A stretch of 64,000 nucleotides of DNA from Streptomyces sp. SJL17-4 (GCF_036826855.1 NZ_CP104578.1:1860001-1924000); one strand, 5' to 3'; shown: positions 23,234 through 32,718, counted from the first letter of the stretch. A program made the numbers and translations. Notes: a model not told the origin generated them from the letters alone.

Positions 23234-24529
23234 TCATTTGCGCTGATAGCGGGCGAGCACCCGGTTGCCGTCCGTCACCAGCCGGCTGCGCAGCTCGGCG
23301 GCGTCGATGGCGCCGCTGTAGTACTCCTGGAAGGCGGGCGTCGCGACCTTGTCCTTCCACTCCGGGTATCCGCGCACCGACTGCGCCGGCGCGGGCCGCA
23401 GCCGTTCGGCCACCGCCGCCCCCGTCGCCCAGCCGTCCCGGGCCGTGTGGAGCGAGGGGTCGGCGAGCGCGGTCGTGCCGGTGGGCAGCATCCAGTCGCC
23501 GCGCGCGAGCCGCACCATGTTCTCCGGGCGCAGGAAGAAGTCGAGGAACGCGGCCGCCTCCTTCTTGTACGGGCTGTCCTCGGCGATCGACAGGGTCTGC
23601 GGGGACACGCCCTGGGTGAGCCCGCCGTCTCCGGCGGGGGCGGGCAGGACCATCCATTCGAAGCCCTTGGGGGCCTGTTGGGCGATCTGCTGCCGATAGG
23701 CGAAGCCCAGCGGGACCATGGCGTACTTGCCGGCGAAGAAGCCGGGGAGGGTGTCGGAGCCGCCGCTGCCGAGGGTGGTGCGCGGGGCGGTGCGGTCGGT
23801 GACGACCTGGTCGTGGATCGTGCCGGGGACGACGGCGTCGGCCTCGGTGAAGCGGACGGTCACCCGGCCGTCGGCCTCCCGGTGGAAGAGCTGCCCGCCG
23901 GCGGAGAGTCCCAGGTTGAGGCTGACGGAGACGGGTTCCTTGAGCGGCCAGGCGACGGCGTACCGGCCTGGGCCCATGGTGCGGGTGAGGTCCTGGGTGA
24001 TCTGCCGGAACTCGGTCCAGGTCCAGGGTTTCTCCGGGGTGGGGAGGCGGACGCCGGAGGATTCGAGGATCTTCCGGTTGGCGATGAACACGCGCGGTTC
24101 CTGGAGGAACGGCACGCCGTAGATCCCCTCGCCGAAGGTGGTGGTCTCCCAGCTGCGGGCGGGGATGTCGGCGCGGAGCCGTTCGGGGAGCAGGGGACGG
24201 AGGTCGGCGAGGTCGCCGCCGTAGGCGAAGTCGGCGAGGTCGTCGGAGGCGTCGTGGATGATGTCGGGCGCCTCACCGCCCTCGAAGGAGGTGAGGAGCT
24301 GGTCGTGGACGGAGTCCCAGCTGCCCTGGACGTAGTCGATCTGGACGTCGGGATGGGTGGCGTTCCACTCCTTCACCAGCTGCCGGTTGGCGTCGACGGA
24401 CTCCTTCTGCCAGGCGAGTGACTGGAATCGGAGCCGTACGACCCCGTCCTCGGGGGCCTCGTTCCCCGCCGTGCAGCCGGTGAGGAGCAGGGCGAGTGCG
24501 GCGGTGAGGGTGAGGATCCGTCGTCTCAT
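23234..24529 (-). CDS. Carbohydrate ABC transporter, substrate-binding lipoprotein
   Basis: 431 residues from ATG 24529, overlapping the permease stop (ATGA). Lipoprotein signal peptide with lipobox LTGC (Cys19). Family-1 extracellular binding protein: VRLRFQSLAWQKESV, the EWNATHPDVQIDYVQGSWDS region, GEAPDIIHDASDDLADFAYG, and YGVPFLQEPRVFIANRKIL. Binds a sugar or oligosaccharide outside the membrane; identity unknown. The ATPase is not encoded here; Streptomyces often share one MsiK ATPase among such importers. Confidence 0.9.
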   Translation of the reverse strand: MRRRILTLTAALALLLTGCTAGNEAPEDGVVRLRFQSLAWQKESVDANRQLVKEWNATHPDVQIDYVQGSWDSVHDQLLTSFEGGEAPDIIHDASDDLADFAYGGDLADLRPLLPERLRADIPARSWETTTFGEGIYGVPFLQEPRVFIANRKILESSGVRLPTPEKPWTWTEFRQITQDLTRTMGPGRYAVAWPLKEPVSVSLNLGLSAGGQLFHREADGRVTVRFTEADAVVPGTIHDQVVTDRTAPRTTLGSGGSDTLPGFFAGKYAMVPLGFAYRQQIAQQAPKGFEWMVLPAPAGDGGLTQGVSPQTLSIAEDSPYKKEAAAFLDFFLRPENMVRLARGDWMLPTGTTALADPSLHTARDGWATGAAVAERLRPAPAQSVRGYPEWKDKVATPAFQEYYSGAIDAAELRSRLVTDGNRVLARYQRK

Positions 24530-25368
24530 GACTTCACCGCCCCGGCCAGCATCCCGCCGGTGATCCGTCGCTGGAGGAAGCCGAAGACGACGAGGGAGGG
24601 CAGGGTGGCGAGGAAGGCCGCGGCGGCCAGCGGGCCGAGGTCGGCGACGCCCTCGGCGCCGAGGAAGTGGGTGAGGACGACCGGCAGGGTCTGCTTCTCC
24701 GGGGTCTTGAGCAGGACGAGTGCGAAGAAGAACTCGTTCCACGCGGTGACGAAGGCGAAGAGGGCGGTGGCGATGATGCCGGGGAGGAGCAGCGGGGCGG
24801 TGACCGAGACGAGGGTGCGGAGCCGGCCCGCGCCGTCGACGGCGGCGGCCTCCTCCAGTTCGGCGGGGACGGCCCGGACGTACCCCGTCAGCATCCAGAG
24901 GGCGAAGGGCAGCGACCAGACCACGTAGACCAGGACGAGGCCGAGGACACTGTTGATGAGGTGCAGGTTCTTGAGGATCAGGAAGAGCGGGATGATCACG
25001 AGGACGAACGGGAACGCCTGGCTGATCACCACCCAGCCGGTGGCGGCAGAGGCGAGTCTGCCCCGGTGGCGGGCCGTCACATAGGCGAGCGGGGTCGCGA
25101 CGGCCACCGCGATCACTGCGGCGGCGACCGCGGCGACCAGGCTGTTGGCGGCGGCCCTGAGCAGCGGCTGTTCGTCGAAGGCCTGCCGGAAGTTGGCGAG
25201 CGTGGGGTCCTTCGGGATCCAGGTGGGGTGGAGCGAGGCGAGCTCGGGGGCGGGCTTGAAGGCGGTGGAGATCAGCCAGAGGAAGGGGAAGGCGAGGAAG
25301 ACCAGATACGCGAGGAGGGCCACGTACTGGCCGAATCGCGCGGGTCTGCTCGTCCGGAGGGCGCTCAC
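24526..25368 (-). CDS. Carbohydrate ABC transporter, MalG-type permease
   Basis: 280 residues. Six membrane helices beginning with QYVALLAYLVFLAFPFLWLI; the coupling loop is EEAAAVDGAGRLRTLVSVTA, followed by PLLLPGIIATALFAFVTAWN-EFFFAL, the MalG-type ending. Overlaps both neighbours by four bases, so the three genes are co-translated. Confidence 0.93.
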   Translation of the reverse strand: MSALRTSRPARFGQYVALLAYLVFLAFPFLWLISTAFKPAPELASLHPTWIPKDPTLANFRQAFDEQPLLRAAANSLVAAVAAAVIAVAVATPLAYVTARHRGRLASAATGWVVISQAFPFVLVIIPLFLILKNLHLINSVLGLVLVYVVWSLPFALWMLTGYVRAVPAELEEAAAVDGAGRLRTLVSVTAPLLLPGIIATALFAFVTAWNEFFFALVLLKTPEKQTLPVVLTHFLGAEGVADLGPLAAAAFLATLPSLVVFGFLQRRITGGMLAGAVKS

Positions 25369-26309
25369 CGGTCCTGGTCCCCTTTCAGCCGTCGTACGAG
25401 GGAGAGGGCGATGAGCACCGAGACGGCGGCGATCATCACGCAGCCCATCGCGGCGGCGTAGCCGAACTGGCCGTATCGGAAGGCCTCTTCGTAGGCGAAG
25501 AGCATGGGAAGCCGGGTCCGGCCGCCCGGTCCGCCGTTGGTCAGCACATAGACCAGGGCGAAGGAGTTGAAGTTCCAGATGAGGTTGAGGGCGGTGATGG
25601 CGAGGGCGACCGGTCTGAGCGCGGGCCAGGTGACGGTGCGGAAACGGCGCCAGGCTCCGGCGCCGTCGAGGGCGGCGGCCTCGTGGAGTTCGTGCGGGGT
25701 GTTCTGGAGTCCGGCGAGCAGGGCGACGGTGGTCTGCGGCATGCCGGCCCAGACGCCGACGAGGATGACGGCGGGGAGGGCGGTGGCGAGGCCGGAGAGC
25801 CAGTCGCGGCCCTCACCGAGGCCCAGGTTCCGGATCGTCTCGTTGAGGATGCCCGCGTCGGGGTTGTAGACGAGCCGCCACATGATGCCGACGACGACCT
25901 CGGGCATGGCCCAGGGGACGATGGCGAGGGCCCTCGCCAGCCATCGGAAGCGGAGCTTCTGGTTGAGCAGGAGGGCGAGGCCGAGGGCGAGCAGGAACTG
26001 GGGGACGGTGACCCCGACGGCCCAGACCACGCCGATGCGGAAGGAGTCCCAGAACAGGGTGTCGTGCAGCAGGTCCTGGAAGTTGAGCGTGCCCACCCAG
26101 CCGGTGGCCCGGGTGCGGCCGGACTGGGCGTCCGTGAAGGCGAGCGCGATGCCGTAGAGCAGCGGGCCGACGCTGAGGACCAGGATCGGCAGCAGCGCGG
26201 GGAGCACCAGGAACCAGGCGCCGAAGTCGGGGCCGCGCGGGCGTGTCCCGTGGGCGGCGCGCGGTGTGCGCGTCCGGCCCGGCCGCTTCGTCGCGGTCGC
26301 CGAGCTCAT
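25365..26309 (-). CDS. Carbohydrate ABC transporter, MalF-type permease
   Basis: 314 residues from ATG 26309; the longer open frame upstream runs over the divergent phosphotransferase gene and is not coding. Membrane helices from WFLVLPALLPILVLSVGPLL; coupling loop HEAAALDGAGAWRRFRTVTW; ends YAAAMGCVMIAAVSVLIALS. First gene of the importer operon. I see no clear LacI-type operator in the 140 bp before it. Confidence 0.93.
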   Translation of the reverse strand: MSSATATKRPGRTRTPRAAHGTRPRGPDFGAWFLVLPALLPILVLSVGPLLYGIALAFTDAQSGRTRATGWVGTLNFQDLLHDTLFWDSFRIGVVWAVGVTVPQFLLALGLALLLNQKLRFRWLARALAIVPWAMPEVVVGIMWRLVYNPDAGILNETIRNLGLGEGRDWLSGLATALPAVILVGVWAGMPQTTVALLAGLQNTPHELHEAAALDGAGAWRRFRTVTWPALRPVALAITALNLIWNFNSFALVYVLTNGGPGGRTRLPMLFAYEEAFRYGQFGYAAAMGCVMIAAVSVLIALSLVRRLKGDQDR

Positions 26310-26451
26310 GATCCGACCCCCGTCCGCCGGTACCGCGCCGCTGGGAACCCCGTCATGGTCCTGACAGGTCGTGGGGCCGTCAAGGCGACCTGCGCGTGCC
26401 ACCTGGCCGGATGCGAGACTTTGGCTCAAACGCACAGGTAGGGAGAAGTCG

Positions 26452-27309
26452 ATGGACGAGGCGCGGGCGCGGGAGATCCTGGCCGCGGCGGGGGTGCCGG
26501 TCGCGGAGGCGCGGCTGCTGGCCCTCGGGGAGAACGCGGTCTTCGCCGTGGGCGATCTCGCCGTGAAGGTGGGCCGGGACGCGGAGCTGTTCGAGCGGGC
26601 CGAGCGGGAGCTGGCGCTGGCCGCCTGGCTGGCCGACGCGGAGGTCCCGGCGGTACGGGCCGCCGAGGAGAAGCCGCGGCTCGTCGAGGGGCACCCGCTC
26701 ACCTTCTGGCACCGGCTGCCCGAGGCGGTGCGGCCCGCGGAGCCCCGTGATCTGGCACCGCTGCTCCGGCGGATCCACGCCCTGCCGGAGCCGGCGGCCT
26801 TCACGCTGCCGCGCCGTGAGCTGCTCGGCGGGGTCGAGCGGTGGCTGCGGCTCGCGGGGGACGCGATCGACCCGGCGGACGCGGCCTTCCTGCGGGAGCG
26901 GCGCGATGCCTTCGCCCCGGCGGCGGCCGCGCTGACGCCGCACCTGACGCCGGGCCCGATCCACGGCGACGCCCTCCCCCGGAACGTCCATGTCGGCCCC
27001 GACGGCCCGGTCCTGGTGGACCTGGAGACCTTCTCCTCCGATCTGCGCGAGCACGACCTCGTGGTGCTCGCCCTCTCCCGGGACCGGTACGGCCTGGACC
27101 CGGCCGCGTACGAGGCCTTCACCGGGGCGTACGGCTGGGACGTGCGGGAGTGGGAGGGGTGTGCGGTGCTGCGCGGTGCGCGGGAGACCGCGAGCTGCGC
27201 GTGGGTGGCGCAGCACGCGCCGACGAACCCGAAGGCTCTGGCCGAATTCGAGCGGCGGGTGGCCTCGCTGCGGGACGGCGACCCCGAGGTGCGCTGGTAT
27301 CCGTTCTGA
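26452..27309 (+). CDS. Aminoglycoside phosphotransferase-fold (APH/choline kinase) protein
   Basis: 285 residues from ATG 26452 (gggagaa site). Kinase fold: GENAVFAVGDLAVKVGRDAE holds the nucleotide loop and the ATP-binding Lys, the catalytic loop is PIHGDALPRNVHV (HGD with the base Asp, and Asn), and the Mg-binding Asp is VLVDLETFSSD. It resembles house-keeping small-molecule kinases more than drug-resistance enzymes. Substrate unknown. Divergent from the sugar importer. Confidence 0.82.
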   Translation: MDEARAREILAAAGVPVAEARLLALGENAVFAVGDLAVKVGRDAELFERAERELALAAWLADAEVPAVRAAEEKPRLVEGHPLTFWHRLPEAVRPAEPRDLAPLLRRIHALPEPAAFTLPRRELLGGVERWLRLAGDAIDPADAAFLRERRDAFAPAAAALTPHLTPGPIHGDALPRNVHVGPDGPVLVDLETFSSDLREHDLVVLALSRDRYGLDPAAYEAFTGAYGWDVREWEGCAVLRGARETASCAWVAQHAPTNPKALAEFERRVASLRDGDPEVRWYPF

Positions 27310-27354
27310 CATCATGGTCCCGTCGAACCGGCCGGTGGCGAACGGGGTGTTGGG

Positions 27355-28179
27355 ATGCGCGTGGAACTGTCCGAGGTGACGCTCGACGTCGAGGTGAGCG
27401 GCGAGGGCCCGGCGGTGCTGCTCGTGCACGGCTTCCCCGACAGCCACCGTCTGTGGCGTCATCAGATCCCGGCGCTGAACGCGGCCGGGTTCAGGACGGT
27501 CGCCCCGACGCTGCGGGGGTTCGGCGCCTCGGACCGTCCCGAGGGCGGTCCGGAGGAGTACCACCCGGCCAAGCACGTCGGCGATCTGCTTGAGCTGCTC
27601 GCCCGGCTGGAGATCGACCGGTTCCACGTGGTCGGCCACGACTGGGGCTCGGGACTCGCGCAGGGCATCGCGCAGGTCGTACCGGACCGGGTGGTGAGCG
27701 CGACCCTCATGTCGGTGGGCAACCTCGCGGCGATCCTCGCCGCCGGCTGGGAGCAGCGGCAGCGCCTGTGGCACCTGTCGATGTTCCAGCACGAGGAACT
27801 CGCCGAGGAGTGGCTCTCTCGCGAGGACTTCGCGCGTCTGCGCGAGATGCTCGCCGAGCACGCGGAGGCGGAGGCCGTACTGGAGCCCTTGCGCGCTCCG
27901 GGCGGGCTGACCGCCGCCCTCCAGATCTACCGGTCGGGGCTGTCCATCGAGACTCAGCTGGCCGAGCCCCCGGTGCTTCCCCCGCTGTCCGTCCCGGCCA
28001 TGGGCGTCTGGTCCACCGGAGACCGGTTCCTCGACGAGCGGCAGATGGTGGACACCGGTGCACACGTCACCGGTCCCTGGCGCTACGAGCGCGTGGAGGA
28101 CGCGGGCCACTGGTTCCCGCTGGACCAGCCGGACAGGGTGAACGAGCTGCTGCTCTCCTTCCTCAAGGAGAACGGCTAA
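27355..28179 (+). CDS. Alpha/beta hydrolase (epoxide hydrolase-like)
   Basis: 274 residues from ATG 27355. The oxyanion motif is HGFPDS (25-30) and the nucleophile elbow GHDWGSG carries Asp96 rather than Ser, as in epoxide hydrolases and haloalkane dehalogenases; the catalytic His is in DAGHWFPLDQPDRV near the end, and the cap region lies between. Ends four bases into the convergent exonuclease gene. Confidence 0.87.
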   Translation: MRVELSEVTLDVEVSGEGPAVLLVHGFPDSHRLWRHQIPALNAAGFRTVAPTLRGFGASDRPEGGPEEYHPAKHVGDLLELLARLEIDRFHVVGHDWGSGLAQGIAQVVPDRVVSATLMSVGNLAAILAAGWEQRQRLWHLSMFQHEELAEEWLSREDFARLREMLAEHAEAEAVLEPLRAPGGLTAALQIYRSGLSIETQLAEPPVLPPLSVPAMGVWSTGDRFLDERQMVDTGAHVTGPWRYERVEDAGHWFPLDQPDRVNELLLSFLKENG

Positions 28180-28901
28180 CCCGCCACCGCCACGGCCGGG
28201 CGCAGCGGCCAGCTGGATTCGACGACCGCTTCCGCGTCGCCCTTGCGGCGCAGGAAGGCCTGGAAGTTCTCGGCCCAGGCGCGGTACCAGCCGATCTGGC
28301 GCTCATGGAGCTCGGCCGGGTCCAGTTCGGCGACCTGGCGGTGCCGCTCGGCTATCGCGACGGCGACCCGGACGGCGGCGAGCGCGTCGGCCGCGGCCTG
28401 GTGGGCGGCTTCGAGCACCACCCCGTACTCCCCGCAGACCGCTTCCAGGTTCCGCTTGCCGCGCCGGTAGCGGTCGACGGCCCGGTCGATGGTGTACGGG
28501 TCGACGACGGGTCCGATGGGGACGCCGCCGAGCCGCTCGCTGAGCGAGGGCAGTCCGTGCCGGCGCAGCTCGGCGGAGAGCAGCGTCAGGTCGAACGAGG
28601 CGTTGTACGCGACGACCGGGACGCCGTCCTCCCAGTACGCGGCGAGGGCCTGTGCGATCTCGTCGGCGACCTCGCGCACCGGCCGGCCCTCGGCGGCCGC
28701 CCGTTCGGTGCTGATGCCGTGGATCGCGGAGGCCTGTTCCGGGATGCGGATGCCCGGGTCGGCCAGCCAGTCCCGTCGGCGTACGACCTGTCCCCCGCCG
28801 TCGACCTCGATGATCGAGGCCGTCACGATCCGGGCCTCCAGCGGTTCGGTGCCGGTCGTCTCCAGGTCGAAGCCGACCAGCGTCTCGCCGTGCCAAGCCA
28901 T
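28176..28901 (-). CDS. DnaQ/DEDD-family 3'-5' exonuclease
   Basis: 241 residues from ATG 28901 behind AAGGAGG. Exo I motif VGFDLETTGTEP (Asp12 and Glu14), Exo II YNASFDLTLL, Exo III in HQAAADALAAV (His and Asp). About the size of stand-alone DnaQ-like exonucleases of actinobacteria. Likely trims DNA or RNA 3' ends; there is no polymerase or helicase domain. Tail to tail with the hydrolase gene. Confidence 0.9.
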   Translation of the reverse strand: MAWHGETLVGFDLETTGTEPLEARIVTASIIEVDGGGQVVRRRDWLADPGIRIPEQASAIHGISTERAAAEGRPVREVADEIAQALAAYWEDGVPVVAYNASFDLTLLSAELRRHGLPSLSERLGGVPIGPVVDPYTIDRAVDRYRRGKRNLEAVCGEYGVVLEAAHQAAADALAAVRVAVAIAERHRQVAELDPAELHERQIGWYRAWAENFQAFLRRKGDAEAVVESSWPLRPAVAVAG

Positions 28902-28989
28902 CGGGTCCTCCTTACGTGATCTCCCCCGTGGTGTTGACCACCCTCGCACGCGCCACTGACAACGCCCCCGGCCTCCCCCCGTCGAAGGG

Positions 28990-30276
28990 TCAGGAGACGG
29001 GCCGGGAGTCGAGCCAGACGGACTCGAACTCCTCCCGGTATGTCTCGAAAAGTCCGTGATCGCCGTCACGGATGCCCTGGCCGTGGCGCACCACGTTCCG
29101 CCCGCCGCCGCGCAGGACGAGGACCGGCGCCTCCATGCCCCGGGCGCGGCGCAGATAGGACTGCACGACGCCGACCCCGTCGGGCCCGTCGCCGTCCACC
29201 AGATAGGCGGTGAAGCGGGGCGTCTCGTCGAAGACGTGGATCTGGAAGGCGCCCGGGTCGCGGAGCTTGGAGCGGACCCGGCGCATGTGCAGGATGTTCA
29301 TCTCCACCGAGCGGCTCAGCTCGCCCTTCTTCAGGCCGAGTTCGCGCTCGCGGCGCTTGACGGCGCTGCTCGCCGGGTTGAGGAAGAGGAGCCGGGTGCG
29401 GCAGCCGGACTCGGCGAGCCGGACCATGCGGCGCCCGGAGAAGTTCTGCACGAGCAGATTGAGACCTATGCCGGTGGCGTCGAGGCGGCGGGCCCCGCCG
29501 AAGAGGTCCTCGGCCGGCAGCTGCCGCTGGAGCCTGACCCGGTCGGGGTGGACGGAGACCACGTCCGCGTACCGGTCCCCGACGAGGTCCTCGACCGCGT
29601 CGACGGGGAGCCGGTCGGCGGAGGGCACCCCGGCGCCGCTGCCGAGGATCTCCAGGATGCGGGCCGAGGCCCGTTCGGCCTGGGCGAGGACGGTCAGCGA
29701 GAGGGCCCGGTTGCGGGAGACCACGTTGCGCGTGACCTCCAGCTCGTCGAGGGCCAGCTCGACCTCGCGGCGGTCGTCGAAGTAGGGCTCGAAGCAGGGC
29801 CAGTGCTGCACCATCAGCTCGCGCAGCTGCGGCAGGGTCAGGAAGCTGAGGACGTTGTCGTCGGCCGGGTCGAGCAGATAGCCCTTGCGGCGCGACACCT
29901 CGCGCACGGCGACCGCCCGCTGCACCCACTCCTGGCCCGCCGGGCCCGCCGCGGCCACCACCCACTCCTCGCCGTGCACGGGTTCGTACACGGGCCGCAG
30001 GACGGCGGCGACGACGGCGCGCAGCCGCTGCTCGACGAGGTTCAGCCAGATGTAGGCCCGTCCGGCGCGCTGGGCGCGGGTACGGACCTCGCTCCAGGCC
30101 TCGGCGTCCCAGTCGAGCTCGGCGCCTATCTCCACCGGCCGGGCCACGGTGACCGTGCCCGGGGGCACGGCTCCCGGCGGCGCGACCGCTCCCGGCGGGG
30201 CCTCGGCGGGGCCGGCGGGACCCTGCTGCTCCTGACCCGGATCCCCTGGGGGCAGCTCCAGACCTCCCGAGCTCAC
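28990..30276 (-). CDS. SAV2148-family HEPN-domain protein
   Basis: 428 residues from GTG 30276; the frame is open further upstream, so the start is not certain. A Pro/Gly/Ala-rich N terminus of about 50 residues, then the conserved body: AWSEVRTRAQRAGRAYIWLN, AVREVSRRKGYLLDPADDNV, FLTLPQLRELMVQHWPCFEP and EVTRNVVSRNRALSLTVLAQ, where the R-N-x-x-x-H-type motif of HEPN RNases is R-N-R-A-L-S here, so catalysis is doubtful. The C-terminal part (RTRLLFLNPASSAVKRRERE) resembles a nucleotide-binding or phospholipase-like fold. Function unknown. Confidence 0.75.
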   Translation of the reverse strand: MSSGGLELPPGDPGQEQQGPAGPAEAPPGAVAPPGAVPPGTVTVARPVEIGAELDWDAEAWSEVRTRAQRAGRAYIWLNLVEQRLRAVVAAVLRPVYEPVHGEEWVVAAAGPAGQEWVQRAVAVREVSRRKGYLLDPADDNVLSFLTLPQLRELMVQHWPCFEPYFDDRREVELALDELEVTRNVVSRNRALSLTVLAQAERASARILEILGSGAGVPSADRLPVDAVEDLVGDRYADVVSVHPDRVRLQRQLPAEDLFGGARRLDATGIGLNLLVQNFSGRRMVRLAESGCRTRLLFLNPASSAVKRRERELGLKKGELSRSVEMNILHMRRVRSKLRDPGAFQIHVFDETPRFTAYLVDGDGPDGVGVVQSYLRRARGMEAPVLVLRGGGRNVVRHGQGIRDGDHGLFETYREEFESVWLDSRPVS

Positions 30277-30386
30277 CCGCGCACCGCCTTCTGCTCCTGG
30301 ACGCCCGTGTCGACCGGTCCGACAACGATCAAGGAAGGGTACTCCGCGAGCGGGAGGCGGTGCAGCAGGATCGTCAGGCTCCTTCC

Positions 30387-31760
30387 TCAACTCCCCAGAT
30401 CGGGCTGCCCGTTCTGGGAGGCGAGATCGGACGGAGTGAGCGGATTCATAGCGGTTACGTCCCTGGGGGCGAGCTGGAAGCCCTGCCAGTGGACCGGCAT
30501 GGGCTGCTGGTCCTCGTCCCGGGCGACGTGGTGGAACCCGATGTTGACCCAGACGGACGGCTTGGTCAGGGTCTCGCCGTTGACCCATTTGTCCACGCTG
30601 TCACCGGCGTTGGGCGCGCAGTTGCCGATGTTGTTGCTGGCGAACCTCTCGCAGGCGCGCGCCTGCGTGAAGTACACGTCGTGCTTGGTGAAGCCGCGTC
30701 CCGCGTGGGTGTCGGTGTGGCCGGGGACGATCTCGTACGAGCGGGCGTGGCCGTCGGTGTTCTTGCCGGTGCCGCTGACCACCCGCCACCAGCGCATGTT
30801 CTTCGCGTCGCCGGCGAGCTCCTTGGTGACGACGGTGCGCTTGGTCTTCACGGTCGGTCCGCCGGCGCCCGGGGCGGGCGCGGTGACGGTGGAGTCGAAC
30901 TGCTCGATCCGGTCCTTGGTGGAGCCGTCGAGACCGAAGTCGAGCTTCCAGAAGACGTTGTGGGCGTGGCTGGTGGCGTAGGAGCGGGAGCCCTTGCCGA
31001 TGGGCCAGCCGCGGCCGTCGGTGGCGTTGTAGTCGACCGGCGAGAGGCTGCCGGTGGCACCGACGTTGGCGCCGATGGTGCCGTCGCTGGAGAACCGCCA
31101 TTCGGAAATGTACTCGTACCAGCCGACCTTGTTCACGGTGTAGACGAGCAGGTCCTTGGCCTGCGCCTGGTACACCTTGGCGCCGGTGTCGCTGGCCATG
31201 CGGTAGGCGTGGCCACGCGCGCGCGTGGTGGTGCACAGTCCCTTGATCTGGCCGACCTCGGGCACCTTGACCGTGGTGAGGGTGCCGCCGGGGCACTCGG
31301 CCGGCTTGAGGTTCTGCAGGCCCCAGCCGAAGCCCGCGCCGGTGAGGTCGTCGTACTCGGCGCCCCCGTCGTCGTAGGGCACGTGGATCTGGGCGAGCCG
31401 GGCGCTGGTGAGGACCTTGATGGGGGCGGCCCCGCCGGGCGGCTGGTAGGTCACCTTGTCGAGCGTGAGCCCGGCGTCGGTGTCGTAGCGCCAGCACATG
31501 CGCCAGGTGGCGCCGCCGTCGAGCTTCTGCGTGATGCGGTAGGCGTTGGAGCAGTCGGCCTCGGGCGTGACGGGCGTCCGCGTCGGGGACGGCGGCGGCA
31601 CCGCGGGGGTGCGCGTCGGGACCGGGCCCGGGGCCGCGGTGGCCCCGGTCGCGGGGGCGGTGGCGGCCGTCGCGGTGCCGAGCAGGACGGCCGCGGTCAG
31701 GACGGCGCCCCGGGTGCGGGTGCGCCGCGTCGGCCGGGTGAGGCTGTGCGGGGTGGGCAT
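30387..31760 (-). CDS. Secreted copper amine oxidase-like protein (catalytic domain)
   Basis: 457 residues from ATG 31760. Signal peptide with an Arg-rich start and AATAPATGATAAPG cleavage region, then a Pro/Thr linker. The body follows the copper amine oxidase catalytic domain: possible base Asp in QIHVPYDDGGAEYDD, copper His265 and His267 (SHAHNVFWKLDFGLDG), third His410 or 411 (GFHHVARDEDQQPMPVHW), 143 residues on. The topaquinone site should read N-Y-[DE]; here it is W-Y215-E (GWYEYISEWRFSSDGTI), so Tyr is kept but Asn is not. Probably oxidises, or once oxidised, amines outside the cell. The N-terminal CAO domains seem to be encoded by the next gene upstream. Confidence 0.75.
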   Translation of the reverse strand: MPTPHSLTRPTRRTRTRGAVLTAAVLLGTATAATAPATGATAAPGPVPTRTPAVPPPSPTRTPVTPEADCSNAYRITQKLDGGATWRMCWRYDTDAGLTLDKVTYQPPGGAAPIKVLTSARLAQIHVPYDDGGAEYDDLTGAGFGWGLQNLKPAECPGGTLTTVKVPEVGQIKGLCTTTRARGHAYRMASDTGAKVYQAQAKDLLVYTVNKVGWYEYISEWRFSSDGTIGANVGATGSLSPVDYNATDGRGWPIGKGSRSYATSHAHNVFWKLDFGLDGSTKDRIEQFDSTVTAPAPGAGGPTVKTKRTVVTKELAGDAKNMRWWRVVSGTGKNTDGHARSYEIVPGHTDTHAGRGFTKHDVYFTQARACERFASNNIGNCAPNAGDSVDKWVNGETLTKPSVWVNIGFHHVARDEDQQPMPVHWQGFQLAPRDVTAMNPLTPSDLASQNGQPDLGS

Positions 31761-31833
31761 GGGAACGTACTCCCTCGTACGGAGATCGGCCCGCCGTCCC
31801 CGAGGGGCGGCGGGAGAGGACCGGCGGCGGTGG

Positions 31834-32718
31834 TCAGCCGACGCGGGTGACGGTCCTCGCGGAGAGGTCGACGATCAGGTTGCGGGTGTCGATCCAGGCG
31901 CCGTTGAGGACCTTGGTGACGAGCCGTACGCACCGGTGCTCGCCGCAACGGGTGAGCTGCGCGGGCACGTTCGCCTCGCGGTAGGGGCGGTAGACGTCGC
32001 CGTTGAACCACAACTGGGCGGTCGTGGTGAGCTTCTTGCCGGTGGCGTCCTCGTAGTCCTCCTTGACGCCCTTGCCGAGCGGGCTCGCGAGGATCAGCTC
32101 CAGGGCCTCGCGCAGCTCCTCGGGGTGGGCGGAGGGCTGGACCCCGCGCTGCGAACCGGACTTCTCGACCTTCCCCGTGGAGAGGTCGACGGTCCGGGTG
32201 ATGAGCTCGTCCCGCCCGTAGTCGTAGAAGCGGACCTCGGCGCGGCGGGTGCGGTCCCCCGGCAGCGGATCGGCCAGGTCGGTGCCCAGGTGCTGGGGTC
32301 CCCGGCCGCCCTCGACGTTCTGCTGGGCGGCGGCGCCGGGCGGGGTCAGCGCCAGCGCCTCGGCCCGGGCGAGCTCGTCGTCGGTGAGCGGGTCGCTGCC
32401 CACGCCCTTCTCCCCCTCGGCCGGCACAGGGGCCACGGTCGCCGGCGCGGGCGCGGCGCCCTGCGCCTGTGCGTCGCCGCCCTGCGTCCCGTCCGTGCCC
32501 TGCTGTCCGGTCGTACCGGAGGCTCCGGTCGATCCCGCGGTTCCGGTCGATCCCGCGGTTCCGGCCGCCCCCACCCCGGCGGCGGCGCGGCCGCCCGGTG
32601 TGTCGTCCGCCCCCGCGGAACTCGGCAGGCTGATCGCGACCGCGACGGCGGTTCCCGTCACCGCCATGGCCGCTCCGGCCACCACCTTCCCCAGGTGGCG
32701 ACGCGCTATTTCGTACAC
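31834..32718 (-). CDS. Exported protein with copper amine oxidase N2/N3-like region, partner of the oxidase
   Basis: 294 residues from GTG 32718 after gaggggga. The N terminus (YEIARRHLGKVVAGAAMAV) is a Tat-like or Sec signal. A low-complexity Gly/Thr/Ser stretch follows (GTAGSTGTAGSTGASG). The C-terminal 150 residues (RAEVRFYDYGRDELITRTVD, then EALELILASPLGKG and CGEHRCVRLVTKVLNGAWID) resemble the small N2/N3 domains that precede the catalytic domain in copper amine oxidases. It lies 73 bp upstream of the oxidase-like gene on the same strand, consistent with a two-subunit version of the enzyme. Confidence 0.65.
   Translation of the reverse strand: MYEIARRHLGKVVAGAAMAVTGTAVAVAISLPSSAGADDTPGGRAAAGVGAAGTAGSTGTAGSTGASGTTGQQGTDGTQGGDAQAQGAAPAPATVAPVPAEGEKGVGSDPLTDDELARAEALALTPPGAAAQQNVEGGRGPQHLGTDLADPLPGDRTRRAEVRFYDYGRDELITRTVDLSTGKVEKSGSQRGVQPSAHPEELREALELILASPLGKGVKEDYEDATGKKLTTTAQLWFNGDVYRPYREANVPAQLTRCGEHRCVRLVTKVLNGAWIDTRNLIVDLSARTVTRVG
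32519..32566 (-). repeat. 18-bp tandem repeat in the low-complexity linker
   Basis: The unit cggttccggtcgatcccg occurs two and a half times and encodes the Gly-Thr-Ala-Gly-Ser-Thr repeats of the linker. Confidence 0.75.
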
